Translations under genes and position numbers: made by a program | In this document: in pieces, positions 47,253-58,121 of the stretch | Layout: each line of letters opens with the position of its first letter | Numbering within the stretch: the stretch's first letter is position 1 | Source: Calonectria ilicicola | Taxonomy: Eukaryota > Ascomycota > Sordariomycetes > Hypocreales > Nectriaceae | Direction: 5' to 3' | NCBI GenBank assembly: GCA_020809705.1 | Contig: CP085828.1 | Coordinates: forward strand, 5,146,001-5,210,000 | Length of the DNA stretch: 64,000 nt | The notes under the pieces: generated by a model | Seen by the model: only the letters and a program-made list of their open reading frames with translations | What the model was told of the DNA's origin: nothing | Databases searched by the model: none

Positions 47253-48939
47253 TCAAGGGCGGGTAGCGTACAACTCTTGGGTTTGCCAAGGCGATTTCTC
47301 TCTCGCCAATTCTAAAAACCCACACAAGGCTTCCTGCTCGTCTCGAGTCGTGAAATGAACCGCTGTTAAGCTAATTGCTAAACATGGGATGCTATTTCTA
47401 GGTTAGTTGGAATAACTGGCCCATGCGCCTGATCTACTCACGAAAACGCAGCCGCAATTGTTGGGTTAGACTGTTTTGATGTTAGCGACCTTGCATGGCT
47501 TGGGGGACCTGGGGACCTACCCTTGCAAGACCACAGAGTTGCAACACGGCATCTCTAACTCCCCAATCAACATTCGCAAAGTGTGTGTCTCGCTCCATCC
47601 CAGACTCTGGAACTGTGGGATCGCGTCTCATCATCACGAGTTTGGCCAAGTAGTAATGCTGTAAAGCTGTCAGAGGCGCCTCGCCAAAACAAATTTTGTT
47701 TGGAAAAAAAGATGTGCGCGTTTCGTCATCAGGAACGAAAGATACCGCGTCGAATCTCCAGGGTCTATCTTTCCACCAATCATCGAGGTGGCTCATAAGT
47801 TCCCGCCAGCGACCAACAGGCGGTAACTGGTCGCCAAAACAAATTTGGACGCAGGCGGCGCAATGAACAACGATCCAATTGGCGTAGCTACAGTCGCAGT
47901 CGCAATTGTGGCTAAATGGGTGCTCAAAAGGGACGATTCTCGCCGTCATTTCGCTCAATTGAATCTGTCTGCCATGCACAATTGAAGAGAAAATTTCTTG
48001 CCGGAGTGCGCACCAAAATGTTGCGAGCCTCAGTCCATTAAACTCCAAAACCTTGCTTTGCGACACAAAGAACAGCCTGGACCCGAGGATGTGAGATTCA
48101 GTGCTCAACCGAGTAAATGGCACATCGACATCTTCCATGAATCGTAGGATGACAACAGAAGCCCAAAGATCCTCATCCACAGTGGCAGATTCCCTTTCCA
48201 GGCTTGGTATGAGGATATTGTAACATTCAATACTGTATTGGTGGCAAAGGGCGTCATCGCCATTCATGAGCTTGGCCTTGTATTTGGCGGCGGCCGAGAG
48301 CATTGCGTAGCGCAGCGCCTTGGAAGCATTGGCTCGCTGTGGGACGACACGAAAAAAATGGCATTCGTGATCACACAGATCAAATATAGGCGCAACGTGC
48401 GTGATAAAAATCTGGAATAAAACTTCCTCATCATTATTTGGGACTGGCCACACTGGCAGCGCTGTCTGATGGCGATTCATGGTAATGTACTCGAGAGCCT
48501 CGAGTTCCTCCTCACTAGCTTGGGGAAGGGTAGCCAAAATGTGGCTTGGCACCGACAAAGGTAAACCCATAGGGTCCTGGCCTAGAAACATGTTGGAATC
48601 AAAGCTCTGAGTCGTCCCCGGTTGCGGAAGCATGACAAGTTCAATGTCCTCAGCTAGTAGAATTGGTCTGTCGTCGTCCAAAGTGACCACGGGTTGCTCA
48701 ATGGCCTTTCTCTTTCTTGTATTTCCGGTGGGTTTCTCATATATACCCGCAAAGTCGACCGTTTCATCTACGAACTTCAATTTGTTAGGGATCGGGTTCC
48801 AAACTTGGTCAATTGGAAATTTTTGGGTTTGCACGGGATCCTGGCTTTCCATGGTTCTATTAACGATCAGCCCCGACCGTAGACGCAGCCGTTGTAAATG
48901 GGAACGACCCACTGCTGGGTAGAGATGCGGAACTTCCAT
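47253..48939 (-). CDS. Fungal transcription-factor-like protein without zinc cluster
   Basis: Three exons (47521-48939, 47442-47470, 47253-47397) join to 530 residues. The body is the fungal-specific regulatory domain of the DUF3468 kind: LEALEYITMNRHQTALPVWPV, then HVAPIFDLCDHE, ALRYAMLSAAAKYKAKL, and a C-terminal part restored by splicing (CGLARSNPTIAAAF, then AISLTAVHFTTRDEQEALCGFL). No Zn2Cys6 cluster precedes it: residues 1-30 are MEVPHLYPAVGRSHLQ... and the upstream 1 kb shows no cysteine-rich exon. It may be a regulator that lost its DNA-binding part, or the N-terminal exon lies farther away. Family call is good, function unknown. Confidence 0.78.
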
Positions 48940-49994
48940 GACTGCTGATTAGTTCGTTCCGGCCTAGGGGCATTTGACCCCGAGAAGCACGGATCCATCA
49001 TGCTCGAACTGTCGGCCACTGCGGCTCGTGTGCGGTCCTATCGCCACTCATGCTCTCATTCCCGTAACAACACTATCTGCGTATAGCCAATAGGGCCGGC
49101 TTGCAGTGTGCTCAGACGAATGAAATCCCGAAGCGAGGGTCTGTTGGCTCTCCTGGTTAGCTCGAGCATTTGCTTCGTTGGCTGGAATGCAGGGCATACC
49201 ATACCACTTGACTAGGGGGGGCAGGTCAATCAGATCAGTGGACTGAAAGCAACGCCTGCTGAATGGTCTGGCTAGGAAATGTCCCCATTGGGCAAGGCAG
49301 GTAACAATCGAGGCACGGTTTTTTGGTCGGACAGAAGAGGAAAACGAGGTTTGCGACTGTCAACACGCGTTTCTCGTAACCCCGCTGGAAGAAGTGGATG
49401 AGTCTAGCGTGTGTCCATGTAAGGAAAATCGCCCCTTTTGGACATGGCGCCTTTTTGTGCTTATCCGTTACTCCGCTCTCTCTGGCTTATTAATTTCCAC
49501 GGCAAATTCCGTCCGAGAGCCAAGGACAGATGCGCACGCGCCATGTCTCCATGTAGTTTGGAGTCGTGGGAAAACGTCGTAGTGGGCATTTGTGAGAGGT
49601 GTGTCTCAAAATGAACCATCTTTGGATGCTACAGCGCTTTAAGCGCCCATATGGTTTGATAAAATTTATTCATCAGGTGGAATATCGCGTCTATAAAATC
49701 CGCATGCTTGACGTGTCAAGCAAATCTTCGGCTATGATTATCTGCAAGAGTACACTTTCGGGCAGAAAGCCGCCCGTCGTGACCGCCCTATCACTTCAAT
49801 TAGCCGGCGCGACCAGCTTTATGACATACCTTAGCAACATCAAACAATCGTCGTGAAAAAGGTCCCAGTGTAGTTTTTCTTCCTTTCTTTCATTTTTAAT
49901 TTCTCTTTCCCACTCCACGGTGAAACTGCTAGCTCTCTCCTTGCTTAAGCAACTTGCACTCACTCAGCTTGGACCCCGCTTTCTTGAACTCGCC
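48940..49994. other. Intergenic region between diverging genes
   Basis: About 1 kb with no coding signal, dividing the zinc-less regulator from the esterase. AT-rich and CT-rich tracts near 49870-49935 resemble a core promoter leading into the esterase. Nothing else recognised. Confidence 0.4.
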
Positions 49995-50958
49995 ATGGCT
50001 GTATGAGCAAATTAACCTTGCGCATCTTCCATCTCTCCAAACTGACAATATATATCTGTAGACCCCCTATAACCAAATCGTTCTCTTTGGTGACTCGCTT
50101 CTTCAGCAAAGTTGTGAAGTTCAAGATGGGTTCTCTTTCCAGGCGGCGTTGCAGAATCGTGGGTTCAACTCTCATCCCTTGATTCGTTTCCACTGACATT
50201 CGACTTATAGTGTGCTTGAGACGTCTGGATGTCATCAATCGAGGATTCTCTGGATATACGACAAAGAACGCTTTGCAGTTCCTACCTGAGATTTTCTTGC
50301 CGAAGTCGCCTTCGGGCCCCAAGATTGATTACTTGGTATATAATGGATCAATAGACCAAAATGGGGATGAGCTATTATGGTCAAATATATATCAAGGTCG
50401 AAGCTAAATTTTAGACAGATTGTGCTCCTGGGGGCGAATGATGCCTGCCTATCTCTCCCGACGACTACCCAACATATTCCACTGGAAGAGTACAAGGCCA
50501 ATCTTACCAAAATCATTACTCACCCAAATATTACATCGCACAACCCCAAGATTCTTCTTGTAGTTCCTCCTCCTCTGGATGAGATTCGAGTTACAGAACT
50601 AGATATCGCATGGGGACACGCTCAAGCGATCCGCGAATCAGCGAACAGCAGCCGTTACACGGAAGCAGCACGTCAAGTTGCCAGTGAGGTTTCAGGCACC
50701 GTTCTTATCGACCTACAGAAGGCGCTGATGGATGCGGCAATCTCCATGACACCAGACTTTGATCCCAGCGGTCCCCCGTTGGGCGTTCCTGGAGGTCAAA
50801 GAGGAGGACTTGCAGCACTCCTTCCGGACGGGCTGCACCTAAGTGGAGAGGCATATAAAATCTTCTACAGCATTATCCAGCCACACATCGGTCCTTTCCC
50901 GGAGACTAGGGATGATTATGTTTTCCCAGACTGGTCTGTAGTGAATCCTGGACCCTAG
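49995..50958 (+). CDS. SGNH/GDSL esterase (isoamyl-acetate-hydrolase type)
   Basis: Four exons (49995-50000, 50062-50157, 50210-50335, 50419-50958) join to 255 residues. The first exon is just six bases (Met-Ala). SGNH blocks are clear: IVLFGDSLLQQS (block I, nucleophilic serine), RGFSGYTTKNAL (block II glycine), LLGANDAC (block III asparagine) and LLPDGLHLSGEAY (block V, Asp and His). The length and layout match the Iah1-type esterases of yeast and other fungi, which hydrolyse short-chain acetate esters. No signal peptide, so probably cytosolic. It converges on the sugar transporter that ends at 51176. Confidence 0.88.
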
Positions 50959-51175
50959 GAGACCTACATTGAATTCAAGGAATATTTTTTGCTTGATGAT
51001 CCATGTGGCCAGAGTTTGAACCACTAGTCATCTCATTTTATGGAGAAGGATAGAGTACATTTGAAAATACTAATCCTTTATTTGAATGCCTCAAGTATCT
51101 TCATATTCTAGAGCTATCCAATGTATTCATTTCCCGTTCTTTTAAACTAGCTAACTTTTGTAATGCCCATCGTCA

Positions 51176-52831
51176 TTATCTTGACGTCTCGACATGGTCC
51201 GATGAGGCTGCGACCTTATCGGCGTTATCCAAATCCCCTTCGGGGTTCTCAATGTCTAGTTGCTTGGTCGAGGTAGGAATAATCTCATCGCCAAACTTGG
51301 CTGCCACTTCTTCAAGGGATAGAAAACGGGTTTCGGGGAGGAAGAAGTAGTAAATAGTCCCGGCAAAAATGTTGCAAGCAATGAAGACAAAATAAAATTT
51401 CCAGGAAATCACGTCGAATGCAATCGACGCTGCATAGGATAGCCAGATGGCGGTAATAGCCTGAGTAAATACCGAAAAGCCCAGTCCAACTCCACGTAGG
51501 TCAAGTGGGAAAATTTCTGCAACCAAGACCCAGTTCACACTGTTGAAGTAGAACGAGTATGCAAAGGCAAATAGAAAGATGAATGCAACTCCAGCTTTGG
51601 ATCCTGCCGGGTTGGAATCCCCAGGATATAATTTGGACAGGGCAGTCAAAACTGCCAAGAGAGCGGCAAGAGTGTAGCTTCCTGGGATGACAGTACCACG
51701 TCGCGTCCAGTGATCAGCAACGAAAAACACGTTGATGATTTGGCCAATGACAGCCATGAATCCGTACAAACCCCCAATAAGCAGCACGGTTCGGCTTTCG
51801 TAACCGAGAGAGTTGTACATGACAGATTGATAATTTTGGATAATGTTGGATCCAGAGAGCTTCATCATGTTGACCGTCAAACAGGCCAATAATGTGCGGC
51901 GAATGTACTTGCGGGTAAAGAGGTTCATAAAATTTGACATGTTCTTCTTATTTGATTCCAGTCGGATCTGATCACACATATCGGCAAATTCTCTCTCGAT
52001 GACTTCAGACCCACGGTGGGCGTGGAGCGAATACATGACTTTCTTTGCCTCGTCATAGCGTTCCTTGGAAGCCACTATAAATTACGTTAGCTTCATTCTT
52101 TCGACATTGTTTAACAAAAGTTGGGGCGTTCAGCTGATCATTTTACTTACGCCATCTCGGAGAATACGGCATAAAGATGGTCATGATGCCGAGCAAGAGT
52201 GCGGGGGGGATCTGGGTGGCCAAGGGAATTCTCCATTGAAGATCACCAACCGCAAAAGACCCAGCATAGCCTACCCATCCAGCAGCGAAAAAGCCGAGAG
52301 TATTCATTAGACCTTTAAGTCCTACAAGAAATCCACGATTCTCGGGTGGGGAGAGCTCAGCGAGGTACACTGGAGCGGTGGGGTATACCATACCAGTAGA
52401 GAAGCCCGACAGGGCACGCCCAACAATCATCATTGCGGGATTCTGGGCAGATGCTTGCAACGCTGCTCCCACAACACTGACAGAGGCACCGAGAAGAAGC
52501 GTCCAACGACGAGAAATCTTATCCATAGAATATGCTGCACCACCGCTCCCAAATGCAGACCCCGCATAATACCCAGAAACGATACCGGCTCTGATAGCGG
52601 AGTTATCCATGGATGAACCGTACATGTACGCTTTGAACGTGTCTTGGGCAATAGTGGATGCAATGATTCCCGTGTCAATACCGTAAACGAATCTGGTCAG
52701 GGATCTCCATTAGAATTGTCCAAGCCCTCATATCCCGATAAAAGGTAGACTCACCCTGCCAAACTAATGGCCAAGCCGATCATAATCGACCTAGCGGAGT
52801 TGCCACGGTGTCCCGCGGCCTTCCTCTCCAT
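51176..52831 (-). CDS. MFS sugar transporter
   Basis: Three exons (52755-52831, 52151-52692, 51176-52074) join to 505 residues. The N-terminus MERKAAGHRGNSARSIMIG leads into GFVYGIDTGIIAS, the first sugar-porter segment. Other marks are GRALSGFSTGMVYPTAPVYLAELSPP, MPYSPRWLASKERYDEAKK across the second intron, and PETRFLSLEEVAAKFGDE at the end. It is a plasma-membrane proton symporter by family. Two ordinary gene lengths away lies the glucarate-dehydratase gene, so it could bring in a sugar acid or a sugar; substrate not determined. Confidence 0.88.
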
Positions 52832-54468
52832 TTTCTCGGTCGATTGGGTTTATTTCCAAGACAAAATAATCTTCTCGGGATTCAAGGACTAATCAAAGAA
52901 GTAATAATTGAAGGCTGTGCTAAGTATTGAGTTGATCATGTAGTTTCTAGTTGAGCTGTGGCCTTGGCAAACTGGGAGCGTGTGCAATATTTATAACATG
53001 AGAGCCCCCGGTAGGAACACGCGTTATCAAGACATTTCTGCTTGCTCTTCGAGGGTTGACTTGGCCGATGGGGTTTCCGGGGATAAGGATCTGCTCTCCA
53101 CATCTCATTGTCGACACCCCAGAGCCCCAGATCTTGGCTCCTCATGAGCCCACCAGGTCGAACATCCGGCCATGACCGCTCTCCTTACCCCGCAAAACAC
53201 ACGTCCCTGTTGACAGGGTAAGTTGGAGATTGTCTCCGCTCTCCACCAATTTGGGGCCTTGTTCGCCTGGTCAACCCCGTAGCTTACTCCTTCGCTCCAG
53301 CACTAGCCAGGTCAGTGAACTCCACAGAGCTTGGAGTGAGACCTCCACTCAAACTGATCCGGGGGTCTGGAGAAACGACGGGGGTGGAAAATAAGGGCAT
53401 CTAGAGGCGAATAAGCACCCTACAACACGGACATAACGCTACATCTAGCGAGTCCGGCCGAGATGGCCGGTGTTGGCCCAGTCACGAGGTGCTTCTTACC
53501 CCTCACTGGGGTCGTACATGGCAGTTATTTTCTGTGGGGAAGCTCATCAAAGGACATCCGTGTATTGGAGCCGCTGTTCATATCCGACGGATCTGTGTCC
53601 CTAGCCTAAGGCGCCCCATTCCGATCCGTGTGCCCCTTACCTCACCCCCAACATAACTTGATGTCTGTCAGTGTGTAGATAGGTCAACATTGAGAATTCT
53701 ATCAAATCTTTCACATACTCTAGGCTGTTGATGATTAATTTCTATAATAAATTAGTGTACCGAAATTAAACACATGCAGTCAAACTACAAACTCGTTCTG
53801 TTGTGGTTTGGAGAGTTTCTTTCTCAATGCTGAAATAGTGATCAAAAGATTCAGGACAAAATCTATAACACTAGACAACATCATCTGGGGTCAATTCCGC
53901 CGGCTCGTCCCATAACGATGGGAAGTAAACGTAGTTCGAACCTGGCTGACGTTTGGGCGGTTTTCCGTTCGGAAGTTTCCATAAAAGCGCTTTAACAAGC
54001 ATGAGCCATATTTAAAGCATTCTAGTGCCGTTTGTATAAGCCGTCTTATCCGTGAATAATTACAAATTACTTTCATAACTTGTCCGCAAGTACATGCTGA
54101 AGTGACGTCACAAATCATAACTTGAGGCGGTTGGCTCTCATCTTCATCGCATGGCCCAGAACAATTATGAGTTATGATCACAAATGTGCCGATTATCCGT
54201 TCTGGATTATTCAAGTCTTCAAAGATAGTCATGAGCTGGGTTAATGTCGCCGTTCTGTGTCATTGATAAGTACAATTCAGAATCAAGTGTAAGACTGCAT
54301 CAGTCTTTCTGATGATTTCATCTTTAAAGTGGTTGGGTTGCTCTAGGATTAAAATTTTATTTGGAAACAGTAAATAATATTTGAGTTTCAATCTCATTTA
54401 GCAAATATTTATTTATATACAAGCAGTGCTTTGGTACTCCAACCATAATGTCATATCTCCCCAATATC
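52832..54468. other. Intergenic region with one doubtful open frame
   Basis: About 1.6 kb. The stretch next to the transporter (52832-53600) is GC-richer and likely its promoter. A 113-codon frame with ATG at 54232 (minus, 53891-54232) has CDEDESQPPQVMICDVTSACTC and a short helix ICNYSRIRRLIQTALECFKYG, and resembles no family I know; I cannot call it a gene with any confidence. The end nearest 54400 is AT-rich. Confidence 0.35.
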
Positions 54469-55740
54469 TCACCACTTCGGGATCTTGGCTGAGAAGTCTG
54501 GCTGAAACTTCTTCATATACGTCGTATCATCTCGCTTTCGCAGTCCACAGTCAAGATATTGCTGATGCAAGTGTGCCAGCTTCTCCCTGTCCAGTTCAAT
54601 TCCCAGTCCGGGTGCGGTTGGCACGTCAAGACCGCCGTCAGACCACTTTAACGCGCCATCCACAATAACATCCTCATCACGACGCTTCCATGGCCAGTGA
54701 GTGTCGCAAGCATAGTCCAGATTGGGCGTTGCGGATGCAAGATGTGTCATTGCGGCGAGCGAGATGCCCAGGTGACTGTTGGAGTGCATCGACAAGCGCA
54801 TGCCCCAGATGGAGCAGATGGCAGCAAGGTTCTGGGACTTGCGCAAGCCACCCCAGAAATGGTGGTCAGACAAAATTACTTGTACAGCATTTTGCTCAAT
54901 TGAGGGAGGTAGATGAGGGAACGCAACGACGGCCATATTTGTAGCCAGGGGCATTGATGCTTCCTTGGCCACAGCGGCCATGCCTTCAATTTCTGGGGCT
55001 GGATCCTCCAGGTACTCAACAATACCGTCAAGTTCCTTGGCAACCCATTTTGAAGTCTCAACGGTCCAAGCAGCATTGGGATCAAGTCTCAGCGGCACAC
55101 CAGGGAATGCCTTGTGTAGTGCCTTGATTGCTTCCACTTCTTGAGCAGGGGGATACACTCCTCCCTTGAGCTTGATGGCCTTAAAGCCGTATTCGTCAAT
55201 TATTTTCTGGGCCTGCTTGACCACACCAGCTGGGTCAAGCGCTGGTCCGTACTCATCATCGGCTTCTCCGGGATGTCCTCCCCACTTGTAAAATAGGTAA
55301 GCTGAGTATTGGACATTGTTTCTGACGCGACCACCCAATAGGTCGCTGACAGGAATCCCCGCTAGCTTTCCTTGGATATCAAGGCAGGCTACCTCGAAAG
55401 GAGAAAAGACCTTATCGGCAACAGAGGCTGTGGTGACCATGCCGGCCATGCCATCTCCGCCGGTGGTGGTGTCGCCCGCCAGGGCATCGACACATATTTT
55501 GTGAATAGCATTGGTCTCGTATACTGTTAGGCCCTTGAGCTTATCAGCGGCCTTTTGTAAGCGACCCAAGTGTGTCGAGTCGCCGTATGATTCGCCCAAG
55601 CCATAGGCGTCATCTGTGACGATCTCGATAATGCTTCTAAGAGCGAATGGTTCGTGCACACCAACACTATTCAACAGGGGCATATCATGGAATGCCACTG
55701 GAGTGATGATGACATCTTTAATAACGCCGCGTGGAGACAT
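54469..55740 (-). CDS. Glucarate-dehydratase-family enolase-superfamily enzyme
   Basis: Single-exon gene of 423 residues, ATG at 55740. It has the full signature of the glucarate dehydratase subgroup: FKAIKLKGGV (catalytic KxK region), LRLDPNAAW and YLEDPAP (Mg2+ ligands), LATNM, LSDHHFWGGLR (aspartate of the His-Asp pair), HSNSHLGISLAAMTH (catalytic histidine) and DTHWPW. Bacterial GudD shares this pattern, so the likely reaction is dehydration of D-glucarate (or a related aldarate/sugar acid) to 5-keto-4-deoxyglucarate. No intron is present, unusual for this region. Downstream genes encode an aldolase, a reductase-type enzyme and glycerate kinase, which together fit an aldarate pathway. Fungal L-galactonate dehydratase belongs to another subgroup. 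Confidence 0.9.
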   Translation of the reverse strand: MSPRGVIKDVIITPVAFHDMPLLNSVGVHEPFALRSIIEIVTDDAYGLGESYGDSTHLGRLQKAADKLKGLTVYETNAIHKICVDALAGDTTTGGDGMAGMVTTASVADKVFSPFEVACLDIQGKLAGIPVSDLLGGRVRNNVQYSAYLFYKWGGHPGEADDEYGPALDPAGVVKQAQKIIDEYGFKAIKLKGGVYPPAQEVEAIKALHKAFPGVPLRLDPNAAWTVETSKWVAKELDGIVEYLEDPAPEIEGMAAVAKEASMPLATNMAVVAFPHLPPSIEQNAVQVILSDHHFWGGLRKSQNLAAICSIWGMRLSMHSNSHLGISLAAMTHLASATPNLDYACDTHWPWKRRDEDVIVDGALKWSDGGLDVPTAPGLGIELDREKLAHLHQQYLDCGLRKRDDTTYMKKFQPDFSAKIPKW

Positions 55741-56489
55741 GATTTTGGATTCAGGAGTACAAACTTTTGTTTGTTATCTGGAAAAGGAGACTTCAAATCA
55801 TGGGGAACAAGCAAACATTTAACAAAGTTGGCTAGTCACTTTCATAACCGGAAAGTGACACTTCATGATCCCAGCCTACACGGCTGCGGGGTATTGCTTC
55901 GGCAAAGCAACCGGGGGCTCATCTTGGCCAAATCCCACTGTTACCTTCGGGGCCGTTTCCGTGTCATCTGAACGGAAACCTCAAACGGGCAAGCTGAGAG
56001 CAATAGTCGAAGCGGGGCATGAGGGGTTATAGTTGAACTTGTTAGTGGGGCGTAGGATCAAACGAGTGACCGAGTCAGTTGAGCTGCAACAGTCATTCCA
56101 CTCGCACTCAGGCTTTTCCGATAAAACATGGGGTGCTAAGACATACCTCGGATCGGATATCTCCATCCATAGGTCCGAGGTTTCGCAAGGTTGACAGATG
56201 TACGAAAATTAGTACTGACGAGTGTCGGCCCAAATTCGGAATCCACCCGTCTCTCCAATGTACTCAAATCAAGCTGGGTGAGCTGAAGGTGAATAAATTA
56301 ACTAATTTATAGGTTGTTATGGATAATCTATTCCAGGGGCCTGATTTAATAATGAATACAGGCGAATCGATCGTTGAGTTTAACAAGTGCTTTAAGAGTA
56401 TTGTAGTGGGATCTTGGCCGTAGTGTTCAGATATTATAATAATAATGACATTTATAAATAGCACATTATATTAAATTTAATCGCAAATA
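55741..56489. promoter_or_regulatory. Promoter region of the glucarate dehydratase gene, with CCG-N11-CGG palindrome
   Basis: About 750 bp with no gene. At 55955-55979 there is GTTTCCG, an 11-bp spacer and CGGAAAC, an inverted repeat whose CCG-N11-CGG arrangement is typical of a zinc-cluster dimer site. It lies about 215 bp upstream of the ATG at 55740. The part from 56300 is AT-rich and probably holds the 3' end of the ketopantoate-reductase-like gene. Confidence 0.5.
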
Positions 56490-57650
56490 TTATTTTTGAT
56501 TTTTCGGTGTGCTGGTGAGACGCTTGTTGATGGCCGTCAGAACGATGTAAAGCGTTTCAATGGTGGTTACGTCAAGGCCGAGCTCTCTTCCCTTTTTCAC
56601 AGGATAACCAAGAATGATTTCTACCTCCAAAGGTTTACCGTTTTCATAATCTGTTCGCATGCTACTCCCAATTGGGGCCATTTTTAAGATCCGGTCAAGG
56701 AGTCTGTCGATCAGGTCATATCCAATCGGCACCTCGAGTGCTTTGGCCACATCGATCACTTCTTTCATTAGCCGCTTTGTCATTGGTGTCGAATGTTCAG
56801 AAGAGTTGAGCCAGGAGTGTGTGTCCATAAGTGTCAATGTGGTCAGTGAATTCCAGGCAGCGTTCCATACCACCTTTTCCCACCGTTGTACCTGGATATT
56901 GGGTACGATCTGAAAGACGGTTTTCCCGGTAGTCAAGAAGGATGCGAACTGTTCAAGTCTGGCTGATTCATGGGAAGTATCAGAGTTTTTATTCGGGTAA
57001 AGTCCAATTTGCATATCTTCGGACTTCGTGTGTGTTATGATGCCAGGTTGTGGTTGGCGTGCACCAACCCATGTCTAGAATGAGTGTTAATAAAATAACC
57101 AAATATATCGATGAAGCAGACAAACCACGCATGATAAAATTGTTGCACCAGGAAACTTGTTCCGAAAAGGCTCTTCATTCCCAACTCCATTTTGGATAAT
57201 GACTATTGTTGTCCTTTGTTCATCAACACCAGGCTCAATCTGTGGCGGGACACTAGATTGATCGATGGCTTTGTGAGCGCAAACAATGTAATCAAACTTT
57301 TGCTCAGCTTCTGCAGCAGTCTTCACCACTGTTAAATAGATCAATACACGGCGCTGAAATACTTAATGCATGCGTCACAAACCTCTATAGGGATGGAAAT
57401 GGTGCTCGCCGTGGTTTTGACTAGTAATCTTAATTCCATTGGCCTTGACGGCATCATAATTCGAGCGAGCAACGACTGTAAGACGAACATTCTCGCTACG
57501 GCTTAGAATAAAAGCATAAAATGAGCCAATTCTGGTCATTATATGTCAGCATTGTTGAGATCAAATAGGATGAGGGAAATATCCCCATCTCGCTGTCACC
57601 ACCTACGCTCCGAGTCCATAAAGAAGCACTTCCGTTGGGGATTCGCTCAT
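56490..57650 (-). CDS. Ketopantoate-reductase-like (PanE/ApbA) protein
   Basis: Four exons (57607-57650, 57383-57531, 57126-57328, 56490-57074) join to 326 residues. The NADP-binding start is LLYGLGAIGSFYAF (GxGxxG), then LTVVARSNYDAVKANGIKI, followed by FDYIVCAHKAID and VIIQNGVGNEEPFR, both typical of ketopantoate reductases. The C-terminal helical domain begins near residue 175 (ERWEKVVWNAAWNSL-like). PanE relatives are common in fungal catabolic clusters and may reduce 2-oxo acids other than ketopantoate. In this setting it could reduce tartronate semialdehyde or a related keto compound; that is inference. It shares a divergent promoter with the glycerate kinase. Confidence 0.88.
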
Positions 57651-58121
57651 CTTGACCTGGATAATTAATTTTCTTAGGAATACGTGGCTATAATGAAACT
57701 TTGTTCAATCTGGTTTGCAAAGATCTGCAATTAGTTAACCCTTGGTTTGCTATGGTGATGCTATCCCATAAATGGTCTTGGGGCATATCGGACGAAGCTC
57801 CGGTAATCACATGACTGAGACGGATGTTTTCAAGCTTATCCGCATCCTAGACCACCGTAAACAGAAGCGATTTGATCCACTCCGGCTGCTAAGTGCACAT
57901 TTCCGTTGCGGCCGAAATCCCCGCATTTAGTCATTTAGCACCACGGCTAATCTATACGCCGATACCAACTTGGGATCTGGACGGACATTTCCACATCCGC
58001 AGAGGATGGCTATGCATTATCCAATCCCCGCCCTGGTCGTCAAACAATTGACATAGAACGGCCAACGGGGCAGTCGATCAACAACCTTCTAAGCTCAAAT
58101 TGTACAACGGGTGTAGCAATC
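57651..58121. promoter_or_regulatory. Divergent promoter with repeated CGG words
   Basis: This 471-bp gap between diverging starts contains ATTTCCGTTGCGGCCGAAAT at 57899-57918, an imperfect palindrome, and other CGG words at about 57790, 57820, 57970 and 57998 (ATCCGC). ATTTCCG also occurs upstream of the aldolase (60531) and a related GTTTCCG upstream of the dehydratase (55955). Confidence 0.5.

Noticed and set aside
53891..54232. 113-codon frame with ATG at 54232
   Set aside because: Acidic and cysteine-bearing but with no known family, no clear promoter and an AT-rich tail; kept only as a note in the intergenic entry.
54469..55740. L-galactonate dehydratase of the fungal galacturonate pathway
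   Set aside because: Motifs (KLKGG, DHHFWGG, HSNSHLG) fit the glucarate dehydratase subgroup rather than the fungal galactonate enzyme.
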